Positions 1-4,829 of a stretch of DNA of 5,386 bases are shown piece by piece. The position numbers and the translations under genes are program-made. The first letter of the stretch is position 1. Each line of letters starts with the position of its first letter. This DNA comes from DUEL01 sp964580565 (GTDB lineage: Bacteria; Chloroflexota; Anaerolineae; B4-G1; DUEL01): assembly GCA_964580565.1 (NCBI GenBank), contig CAZOLN010000159.1, positions 1 through 5,386 on the forward strand, given 5' to 3'. The notes below the pieces were generated by a model. That model did not search any database, was not told where the DNA came from, and saw nothing but the letters and a program-made list of their open reading frames with translations.

Positions 1-542
1 CGGTAGGCCTCCTGGGCGGTGATCATATCGCCGGTGAGGATCAGTTCGATGGCCTTCCCCTTGTTGGTGAGGCGGGCCAGCCGCTGGGTGCCACCCCAGC
101 CGGGGATCAGCCCCAGGTTGATCTCCGGCTGGCCGAGGCGGGCCCGGTCGGAGCAAATGCGCATGTGGCAGGCCATCGCCAACTCCAACCCGCCGCCGAG
201 GCAGAACCCGTTGATGGCGGCGATCACCGGCTTGGTCGCCCGCTCGATCTTCAGGAACACCCCTTGGCCCCGCTCCAGGAACTCCCGGGCGGCGGCGTAG
301 CCCTCCCCCGGATTGTCCAGCAGTTCCTTGATCTCCGGGATGTCCGCCCCGGCGACGAAGGCGTTGGTCCCCCCGCCGGTGATGACGATCGCCTTGACCT
401 CGTCGTCGGCCAACAACTGGTCGATCGCCTCGTCCAGTTCCGTTATCACCTGCTTGTTGAAAGAGTTGACCGGCGGGTGGTCGATGGTCAACACCGCAAT
501 CCGGTCCTCCACCTGCGTTCGAATGTACTGCCACTCGGCCAT
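1..542 (-). CDS. Enoyl-CoA hydratase (crotonase family), C-terminus cut by window edge
   Basis: This enzyme adds water across the 2,3 double bond of enoyl-CoA to give 3-hydroxyacyl-CoA, the second step of beta-oxidation, in the cytoplasm. About 180 residues are visible of a family length near 260, so the C-terminal helical part lies outside the window. The N-terminus is complete: ATG at 540-542 follows an AAGGAGG site. The crotonase core is clear. An ADIPEIKE segment (about 66-73) and GGGLELAMACH (about 116-126) supply the CoA-binding and oxyanion-hole parts. Glu120 and Glu140 (in GQPEINLGLIPGWGGTQRL) are 20 residues apart and match the two catalytic glutamates of rat mitochondrial hydratase (144 and 164). 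Having both glutamates favours a true hydratase over an isomerase or decarboxylase of the same fold. It is the last visible gene of the group with the dehydrogenase and thiolase. Chain-length preference cannot be read from the sequence. Confidence 0.93.
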   Translation of the reverse strand, partial: MAEWQYIRTQVEDRIAVLTIDHPPVNSFNKQVITELDEAIDQLLADDEVKAIVITGGGTNAFVAGADIPEIKELLDNPGEGYAAAREFLERGQGVFLKIERATKPVIAAINGFCLGGGLELAMACHMRICSDRARLGQPEINLGLIPGWGGTQRLARLTNKGKAIELILTGDMITAQEAY

Positions 543-549
543 CTCGCTC

Positions 550-556
550 CCTCCTT
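550..556 (-). promoter_or_regulatory. Ribosome binding site of the enoyl-CoA hydratase gene
   Basis: On the minus strand this reads AAGGAGG, a full Shine-Dalgarno match, 7 nt before the ATG at 540-542. It fixes the start codon of the hydratase. It lies directly next to the end of the heptad array at 561-651. Confidence 0.85.
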
Positions 557-560
557 AACA

Positions 561-651
561 TTGACACTTGACGCCTGACGTTTGACGCCTGACGTTTGAC
601 GCTTGGCGTTTAACGTCCGACGTTTCAGGGTTTAAGGTTCAAGGTCAGAGC
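561..651. repeat. Degenerate heptad tandem array in the dehydrogenase-hydratase spacer
   Basis: The spacer between the two genes consists almost wholly of 7-bp units. From 561 the frame reads TTGACAC, TTGACGC, CTGACGT, TTGACGC, CTGACGT, TTGACGC, then decaying units TTGGCGT, TTAACGT, CCGACGT, TTCAGGG, TTTAAGG and TTCAAGG up to 644. A 14-bp double unit is exactly duplicated at 568-581 and 582-595. The array ends at the dehydrogenase stop codon (652-654) and stops just short of the hydratase ribosome binding site. Short heptameric tandem repeats of this sort are known from intergenic DNA of some bacteria such as filamentous cyanobacteria. Their function is unknown. No promoter or terminator is evident in this spacer. 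Confidence 0.85.
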
Positions 652-1875
652 CTACGCGTACTCGTGGAACCCCTTCCCCGTCTTCACCCCCAGGTGCCCA
701 GCGCGGACGCGCAGTTTGAGCGGGCGGGAGGGGCGGAACCGGGGTCCCAGTTCCTCCGCCAGTTTCTCCAGGGTCTCCACCACCACATCCAGGCCGATCT
801 TGTCGGCGATCGCCAGCGGCCCCATCCGCTCCCCCTGATAGGTCATCCCCGTGCCGGCGATCATCGCCATGTCGATGTCGTTGATGCTGGCGATGTTCTC
901 CTGCACGCAGAGGGCGGCCTCGTTGATGAGGGGGAACATCAGCCGCTCGACGGTGAACGGAGTGCCAGTGGGGACCTCGCCGGATTCCTGGAGATCCTTG
1001 ATCATCTGCAGGACCTCCTCCGACTCCCCACCGGGGTGGTCGTAGAACCCCTTGCCGACCTTCTCGCCGAGGCGGCCGGCCTCCAAGAGTTTGGCGAACA
1101 ACTTGGCCGGGCTCATCCGCTCACCGTATTCGGCGTAGAGGTACTCGCCGACGTGGGCGCAGATGTCGATGCCGAGCATGTCCATCAGCGTGAAGGGGCC
1201 CATCGGCATGCCCCACTCAACGATCGCTTTGTCGATCTCCGTGGCGGTGGCGGCCCCCTCCTCCAGCGCTTTGGTCGCCTCGTTGAGGTAGGGCATCAGG
1301 AGCCGGTTGACCAGGAAGCCGGGGCATTCCTGGACGACCACGGGGATCTTCCGCAGGCTCTCGGCGAACATCACCACGTCGTCCACCGTCTCCTGGCTGG
1401 TGTCCAGCCCCGGGATCACCTCGACCAGCTTCATCACGCTGGCCGGGTTGAAGAAGTGCATGCCGATGACCTTGTGGGGACGCTTGGTGGCGGCAGCCAT
1501 CTCGGAGATGGAGAGCGCGGAGGTGTTGCTGGCGAAGATCGTCTGCTCCGGGCAGACCTCGTCCAGTTCCTGGAAGACCTTCTTCTTGATCTCCATCTTC
1601 TCCGGCACCGCCTCGATGACGATGTCCACATCCTCGAAGCCGTCGTAGGTGAGGGTGGGGGTGATGAGGTCCATCTTGGACTCCATCTCGCCGGGGCTCA
1701 TCTTCCCCTTGTCCACCCGCCGCTGGTAGATGGACCGCGCCTTCGCCATCCCTCGGTCCAGCATCTCCTGGTCGATGTCCTTGAGGATCACCGGCAGGCC
1801 GGAGTAACTGATGACCTGGGCGATCTCCCCGCCCATCGTCCCTGCACCGACTACAGCAGCCTTAAAGATGTACAT
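652..1875 (-). CDS. NAD-dependent 3-hydroxyacyl-CoA dehydrogenase with two C-terminal 3HCDH domains
   Basis: The enzyme oxidises 3-hydroxyacyl-CoA to 3-ketoacyl-CoA with NAD, the third step of beta-oxidation. The 407-residue protein begins with a Rossmann domain (about 5-184). Its nucleotide loop is GAGTMGG (Gly10, Gly12, Gly15), and Asp33 at the end of the second strand fits NAD rather than NADP. Ser119, His140 (in GMHFFNPAS), Glu152 and Asn190 (in GFLVNRLL) match the spacing of human HAD residues Ser137, His158, Glu170 and Asn208, so the catalytic His-Glu pair is intact. A first 3HCDH domain spans about 186-280 and a second about 307-406, each ending in a KxGKGF motif. This layout equals the dehydrogenase half of FadB/FadJ without the hydratase half; single-domain HBD proteins are near 280-290 residues. 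ATG at 1873-1875 has an AGGAGG site 7 nt upstream. A role in short-chain (3-hydroxybutyryl-CoA) metabolism is possible. Confidence 0.95.
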   Translation of the reverse strand: MYIFKAAVVGAGTMGGEIAQVISYSGLPVILKDIDQEMLDRGMAKARSIYQRRVDKGKMSPGEMESKMDLITPTLTYDGFEDVDIVIEAVPEKMEIKKKVFQELDEVCPEQTIFASNTSALSISEMAAATKRPHKVIGMHFFNPASVMKLVEVIPGLDTSQETVDDVVMFAESLRKIPVVVQECPGFLVNRLLMPYLNEATKALEEGAATATEIDKAIVEWGMPMGPFTLMDMLGIDICAHVGEYLYAEYGERMSPAKLFAKLLEAGRLGEKVGKGFYDHPGGESEEVLQMIKDLQESGEVPTGTPFTVERLMFPLINEAALCVQENIASINDIDMAMIAGTGMTYQGERMGPLAIADKIGLDVVVETLEKLAEELGPRFRPSRPLKLRVRAGHLGVKTGKGFHEYA

Positions 1876-1882
1876 CGGGCTT

Positions 1883-1888
1883 CCTCCT
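1883..1888 (-). promoter_or_regulatory. Ribosome binding site of the 3-hydroxyacyl-CoA dehydrogenase gene
   Basis: Read on the minus strand this is AGGAGG (within AGGAGGAA at 1881-1888), 7 nt before the ATG at 1873-1875. It supports that ATG as the start. Confidence 0.85.
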
Positions 1889-1895
1889 CGCTAAA

Positions 1896-1958
1896 GATTC
1901 GCCACTCGCAATGCGGGATGCAAGATGCAGGATGCAGGATGCACGCTTCCTCGCTTCC
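1896..1958. repeat. Heptad array (GATGCAG type) running into octads at the scaffold gap
   Basis: The spacer upstream of the dehydrogenase again has a 7-bp rhythm. From 1896 the units read GATTCGC, CACTCGC, AATGCGG, GATGCAA, GATGCAG, GATGCAG and GATGCAC. From about 1945 the sequence changes to TTCCTCGC-type octads. The last 12 bases before the N run (1947-1958, TTCCTCGCTTCC) are identical to 3334-3345 in the regulator-thiolase spacer. The unit differs from that of the array at 561-651, so the two arrays are not simple copies. The array is cut by the gap, so its full length is unknown. Confidence 0.8.
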
Positions 1959-2058
1959 NNNNNNNNNNNNNNNNNNNNNNNNNNNNNNNNNNNNNNNNNN
2001 NNNNNNNNNNNNNNNNNNNNNNNNNNNNNNNNNNNNNNNNNNNNNNNNNNNNNNNNNN
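1959..2058. other. Scaffold gap of exactly 100 N
   Basis: The run of 100 N is a typical fixed-size placeholder, so the true distance between the thiolase and dehydrogenase genes is unknown. The left contig ends in a short-unit repeat, a likely cause of the assembly break. Six bases after the gap the thiolase stop codon is reached. No coding sequence need be missing, but a small gene inside the real gap cannot be excluded. Confidence 0.97.
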
Positions 2059-2064
2059 CCCCTT

Positions 2065-3285
2065 TCACTCCTCCTCCAGCGGAATCCGCTCCAGAATGAG
2101 GCACCCGCCCTGCCCGCCGCCGACGCACATCGTGTTGATGCCGTAGCGGACCTTGCGGCGCTGCATCTCGTGGGTGAGGGTAGCGACCAGTTTGGCGGCC
2201 GTGCAGCCGACGGGATGGCCCAGGGCGATGGCACCGCCGTTGACGTTGACCTTCTCCCAGTCCCAGTTGTACCCCTGGTTCTGCATCTCGATGGCGACGG
2301 CGAGCACCTGGGCGGCGAACGCCTCGTTCAGTTCGATGAGGCCGATGTCGTCCAGGTCGAGCCCCGCCCGCTTCAGCGCTTTGGGCATCGCGTAGGCCGG
2401 ACCGATCCCCATATAGGCGGGGTCGACCGCGGCGTAGGCGTAACTGACGATCCGGGCGGTGGGCTTCAGCCCCAACTCCTTCGCCTTCTCCGCCGTGCAG
2501 ACGATCATCGCCGCCGCGCCGTCGGTGATGGGGCAGGAGTTGGCCGGGGTGACGGTGCCGTTTTTCTTGAAAACCGTGGGGTAAAGGGCCGCCTTCTGCA
2601 CGGTGAGCCCTGGATTGATGGTCTCGTCCTGCTTGATGACCTCCCTGGCCACCTCCTGACCGGCGACCCGTTTGACCACCTCCACGGGGACGATCTCGTC
2701 GTCGAACTTCCCCATCCGCTGGGCCATGAACGCCTTCTTATGGGACTTCACCGCGTACTCGTCCTGCTCCTCTCGGGAGATACCGTACTTCTCGGCCAGG
2801 TTCTCGGCGGTGCGGCCCATGATTTGCCCACAGATGGGGTCGGTGAGGCCCTCCCACAAAGCGTCGGTCAGTTCGCCGTGGCGGAGCCGATACCCCCAAC
2901 GGGCCTTCTTGAGGATGTAGGGGATGTTGCTCATGCTCTCGGTCCCGCCACAGAGGTAGATCTCCCCATCGCCCGCTTGGATGGCCTGGTAAGCGGAAGT
3001 GATGGACTGCATGCCGGAGGCACAGTTGCGCTGGACGGTGAAGGCGGGCACTTCGATCGGCACCCCCGCCATCAACGCGGCGACCCGGGCGATGTTGGCC
3101 GCATCGGAAGGTTGCCCGATGTTGCCCAAGATCACCTCGTCCAGCACCGCCGGATCGATCCCCGTCCGCTCCAGCACGGCCCGGAAGACGATCTCGGCCA
3201 GATCCTGCGCCCGCAGGCTGCGCAACGCGCCGCCATGAGCCCCTACTGGCGTGCGCACCGGACTGACGATGACGACCTCTCTCAC
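2065..3285 (-). CDS. Thiolase: acetyl-CoA acyltransferase / acetyl-CoA C-acetyltransferase
   Basis: The enzyme cleaves 3-ketoacyl-CoA with free CoA into acetyl-CoA and a shortened acyl-CoA, the last step of beta-oxidation, or makes acetoacetyl-CoA in reverse. At 406 residues it has normal family length. The nucleophilic Cys88 sits in QRNCASGMQS. The NEAFAAQ loop (Asn320), His357 in GGAIALGHPVG, and Cys387 in CVGGGQGG complete the active site. The spacing His357-Cys387 equals that of Zoogloea thiolase (348 and 378). After the catalytic histidine the protein reads GHPVGCTAAK where many acetyl-CoA acetyltransferases have GHPxGASGAR. With the ANSCPITDGAAAM segment (about 248-260) this leans towards a degradative FadA-like enzyme, but substrate length is not decided. 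The start is GTG (3283-3285), supported by an AAGGAGG site 7 nt away and by the family N-terminus REVVIVSPVRTPVG. It lies downstream of the TetR gene and upstream of the dehydrogenase. Confidence 0.95.
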   Translation of the reverse strand: MREVVIVSPVRTPVGAHGGALRSLRAQDLAEIVFRAVLERTGIDPAVLDEVILGNIGQPSDAANIARVAALMAGVPIEVPAFTVQRNCASGMQSITSAYQAIQAGDGEIYLCGGTESMSNIPYILKKARWGYRLRHGELTDALWEGLTDPICGQIMGRTAENLAEKYGISREEQDEYAVKSHKKAFMAQRMGKFDDEIVPVEVVKRVAGQEVAREVIKQDETINPGLTVQKAALYPTVFKKNGTVTPANSCPITDGAAAMIVCTAEKAKELGLKPTARIVSYAYAAVDPAYMGIGPAYAMPKALKRAGLDLDDIGLIELNEAFAAQVLAVAIEMQNQGYNWDWEKVNVNGGAIALGHPVGCTAAKLVATLTHEMQRRKVRYGINTMCVGGGQGGCLILERIPLEEE

Positions 3286-3292
3286 CGCAGTA

Positions 3293-3299
3293 CCTCCTT
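3293..3299 (-). promoter_or_regulatory. Ribosome binding site deciding the GTG start of the thiolase
   Basis: On the minus strand this reads AAGGAGG, 7 nt before GTG at 3283-3285. No ATG fits the conserved thiolase N-terminus, so this site is what supports the GTG start. Confidence 0.85.
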
Positions 3300-3333
3300 T
3301 CCCTTCAAATGTGGAACAGCCCGTCCAATCAAT

Positions 3334-3396
3334 TTCCTCGCTTCCCTGCTTCCCCGCTTCTACATAAGGAAGCGAGGGAGCCAGGAAGCCGGGAGG
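3334..3396. repeat. Octad inverted repeat / imperfect 26-bp hairpin after the TetR gene
   Basis: The left arm is a tandem of 8-bp units of form TTCCnnGC (TTCCTCGC, TTCCCTGC, TTCCCCGC, then TTC). The right arm is the inverted form GGAAGCnn. Arms 3335-3360 and 3369-3394 align without gaps at 20 of 26 positions around an 8-nt loop (3361-3368). In the minus-strand RNA two of the mismatches become G-U pairs, giving 22 of 26 pairable positions, so the structure is better in the direction of transcription of this group. It starts just past the TetR stop codon (3397-3399). No U-rich run follows, so it is not a standard intrinsic terminator. It could act as an attenuator, an RNA-stability element or a mobile palindromic repeat, or be without function. 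Confidence 0.75.
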
Positions 3397-4026
3397 TTAC
3401 CGCAAGCCCCGAATGACGGTCTCGATCGCCGTACGGTACAACACGTCTGGGGCAACCCCAACCATCTCCTGGCGGAGCGGATGGGCCATCAGTTCCAGCA
3501 CTCCGTTAAGGGCGGCCCAAAGGGTGGCCGCGGCCTGGCGGGCATCGCAACAGTGGAAACGCCCTTCCGCGATCCCCTGCTCGATGGCGCGCACCACCCA
3601 GTTCAACCCCTCCAGGCTGGCTTCGAGGACCTGACGATAGGTATGGGGAGAGACCGTTTCCCGGAACCGACCCCGGTCCACAGCCATCAGGAAGCGGAAG
3701 TAAAGGGGTTCCCGTTGGAAGAATTGGATGTAGGCCCAGCCCAGCCGCCGCAACCGCTCCTCTGCATCAAGGACCCGATCCGGCGCGTAGGCTTCTTCGA
3801 GGTGCTTGAGGAGAAGTTCCAGCCCTTCTAGAAGCAGGTGGGCGAGGAGGGACTCCTTGCTTTCGAAGTACAGGTAGACCGTGCCCTTGCTGACCTCCGC
3901 GCGCTCGGCGATGCTGTCCACCGTGGCACGGTGGAACCCTTCTTCAAAGAAGACGTCTCGGGCAGCACGGAGAATGGTCTGCCGGCGCTCCTCTTTTTCG
4001 CGCTCGCGACGCGCCCGGGTCGTCAA
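3397..4026 (-). CDS. TetR/AcrR-family transcriptional regulator, probable fatty-acid gene repressor
   Basis: The 209-residue protein has normal TetR-family length. A basic N-terminal tail (about 1-15) leads into the TetR DNA-binding domain at about 16-62. Helix 1 carries ILRAARDVFFEEGF, and the helix-turn-helix spans TVDSIAERAEVSKGTVYLYF with the typical GTVYLYFxSKE signature. The remaining residues (about 65-209) are alpha-helical and should form the ligand-binding and dimer domain; the ligand cannot be told from sequence. As first gene of a beta-oxidation group it resembles the FadR-type TetR repressors of Bacillus and Thermus, which release DNA on binding long-chain acyl-CoA. That assignment is inference from context. 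The start is TTG (4024-4026): an in-frame stop lies at 4066-4068, no ATG or GTG occurs between, and a G-run ribosome site is 7 nt upstream. Autorepression through the palindrome at 4057-4081 is likely. Confidence 0.92.
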   Translation of the reverse strand: MTTRARREREKEERRQTILRAARDVFFEEGFHRATVDSIAERAEVSKGTVYLYFESKESLLAHLLLEGLELLLKHLEEAYAPDRVLDAEERLRRLGWAYIQFFQREPLYFRFLMAVDRGRFRETVSPHTYRQVLEASLEGLNWVVRAIEQGIAEGRFHCCDARQAAATLWAALNGVLELMAHPLRQEMVGVAPDVLYRTAIETVIRGLR

Positions 4027-4033
4027 AGGCTGG

Positions 4034-4039
4034 CCCCCC
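4034..4039 (-). promoter_or_regulatory. Weak, G-rich ribosome binding site before the TTG start of the TetR gene
   Basis: The minus strand reads GGGGGG, 7 nt before the TTG at 4024-4026. It is a poor match to AGGAGG, yet it has the same 7-nt spacing as the strong sites in this group. With a TTG start this suggests low translation of the regulator. Confidence 0.5.
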
Positions 4040-4056
4040 GCTACTAACCGCTGGTC

Positions 4057-4081
4057 ATATACTGACTACAAGTCATTATAT
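4057..4081. promoter_or_regulatory. 25-bp palindrome, probable TetR-family operator
   Basis: The half-sites are ATATACTGACT (4057-4067) and AGTCATTATAT (4071-4081), separated by ACA. They are reverse complements at 10 of 11 positions; the sole mismatch is 4062 against 4076. The inner core TGACT-ACA-AGTCA is perfect. Size and symmetry fit a TetR dimer site, and the TGACT/AGTCA core recalls the core of the Bacillus FadR operator, though I did not align them by tool. The palindrome covers the -10 box and predicted start of the regulator promoter, a standard position for repression. It also lies upstream of the divergent kinase gene. Confidence 0.8.
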
Positions 4082-4104
4082 CATACCACGTGGGAGGGTG
4101 TCAA
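4075..4104 (-). promoter_or_regulatory. Consensus sigma70-type promoter for the TetR/beta-oxidation group
   Basis: On the minus strand TTGACA (4099-4104) is a perfect -35 box. TATAAT (4075-4080) is a perfect -10 box, with an 18-bp spacer. The -10 is preceded by TGA (4081-4083), giving an extended -10. Transcription should begin near 4068, inside the palindrome, with a leader of about 42 nt to the TTG start. So exact a promoter in GC-rich DNA is unlikely by chance and implies strong activity when the repressor is off. Confidence 0.82.
4086..4093. promoter_or_regulatory. Perfect 8-bp palindrome CCACGTGG in the promoter spacer
   Basis: The palindrome lies between the -35 and -10 boxes of the minus-strand promoter. 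It may be a second protein-binding site, but an 8-bp palindrome can arise by chance and no family is implied. Confidence 0.3.
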
Positions 4105-4127
4105 CAGGGCAGGAAAGATTTTAAGGT

Positions 4128-4829
4128 TTGCGTGCGGTGGAGGCCCAAGAGGAGGAGCGTCGCCACATCGCCCGCGAGCTCCACGACGAGGCCGGGCAGG
4201 CCCTCACCGCCCTGCGCTGGGAACTGACAGCGCTGGAGGAAGCCCTCCCACAGCGCCAGGACCACCACGACGAGATCCGTCAGCGGATCGGGACGCTGCG
4301 GGAACTGACGGAGCGGGTGATGGAGGATCTGCGCCAGTTGACCGCCCGACTCCGTCCGGCGGTGCTGGACGAACTGGGGTTGCCAGCGGCGTTGATCACG
4401 TACGCCGACGAGTGTTCCGCTCGCTACCCGTTCACGGTGGACGTCGAGGTGACCGGCCAACGGAAGCGCCTCCCCTCCGAGATCGAGACCGCGCTCTACC
4501 GCATCGCCCAGGAGGCGCTGACCAACGTCGCCAAACACGCCAAAGCGAACCACGCCTGGATCCGCCTCCACATCGGCGAAAGAGAGGCCCGCCTCACCGT
4601 CTCCGACGACGGGATCGGAATGGACGTGGAGGAAGCCCAGCGGGCAGCCGCGTGTGGAAGGGGATGGGGACTGGCGGGGATCTGTGAGCGGGTCCAACTG
4701 ATAGGGGGGCACCTGGATCTCCGGTCGGCTCCCGGCGAGGGGACCGAGGTAACGGTGCGGGTGCCCATCCCGACGCCTGAGGTCGAGGAGGAGCGTCGTG
4801 AGTCCGATCCGGCTGCTTCTGGTGGATGA
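4128..4829 (+). CDS. Short NarL/DegS-type sensor histidine kinase without a sensor domain
   Basis: The kinase autophosphorylates on histidine and should pass the phosphate to the response regulator encoded next to it. The 233-residue protein opens almost at once with a HisKA_3 dimerisation and phosphoacceptor domain (about 9-80), with His19 in ARELHDEAGQ. A HATPase_c domain follows (about 115-214): N box around Asn133 in YRIAQEALTNVAKHA, G1 box SDDGIG (159-164), and G2 box GWGLAGICERV (179-189). Kinases of this family normally carry PAS, GAF or membrane sensor domains ahead of HisKA_3. Here an in-frame stop at 4122-4124 rules out any upstream extension, and no membrane segment is visible, so it should be cytoplasmic. 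The start is uncertain: TTG at 4128 (AGGAAAG at 4111-4117) or GTG at 4137 (AAGG at 4123-4126). The last 32 nt overlap the regulator gene. It diverges from the TetR gene. Confidence 0.9.
   Translation: MRAVEAQEEERRHIARELHDEAGQALTALRWELTALEEALPQRQDHHDEIRQRIGTLRELTERVMEDLRQLTARLRPAVLDELGLPAALITYADECSARYPFTVDVEVTGQRKRLPSEIETALYRIAQEALTNVAKHAKANHAWIRLHIGEREARLTVSDDGIGMDVEEAQRAAACGRGWGLAGICERVQLIGGHLDLRSAPGEGTEVTVRVPIPTPEVEEERRESDPAASGG
4786..4791 (+). promoter_or_regulatory. Ribosome binding site of the response regulator, inside the kinase gene
   Basis: AGGAGG lies 6 nt before GTG at 4798-4800 and within the last codons of the kinase gene. It decides the GTG start and suggests translational coupling of the two genes. 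Confidence 0.8.

Noticed and set aside
561..602. Several TTGACA/TTGACG hexamers resembling -35 boxes on the plus strand
   Set aside because: They are units of the heptad array, no -10 box follows at a proper distance, and no plus-strand gene starts nearby.
561..1958. CRISPR array from the short tandem repeats
   Set aside because: Units are 7-8 bp and contiguous, with no unique spacers of 30-40 bp and no cas genes.
3334..3396. Intrinsic terminator after the TetR gene
   Set aside because: The hairpin is plausible but no U-rich run follows it in the minus-strand direction, and a strong ribosome binding site and gene come next.
664..3831. Very long open frame (over 1000 codons) on the plus strand, crossing the N gap
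   Set aside because: It lies antisense to three well-supported enzyme genes and part of the regulator gene, is low-complexity in composition (rich in His, Asp, Leu, Gly), matches no family I recognise, and crosses the N run. It is a by-product of GC-rich codon use on the opposite strand.
4079..4084. TATCAT as a plus-strand -10 box for the kinase gene
   Set aside because: It matches five of six consensus bases and is placed about 44 nt before the TTG start, but no acceptable -35 box is found 16-19 bp upstream, so I do not list it as a promoter. It stays a weak candidate.
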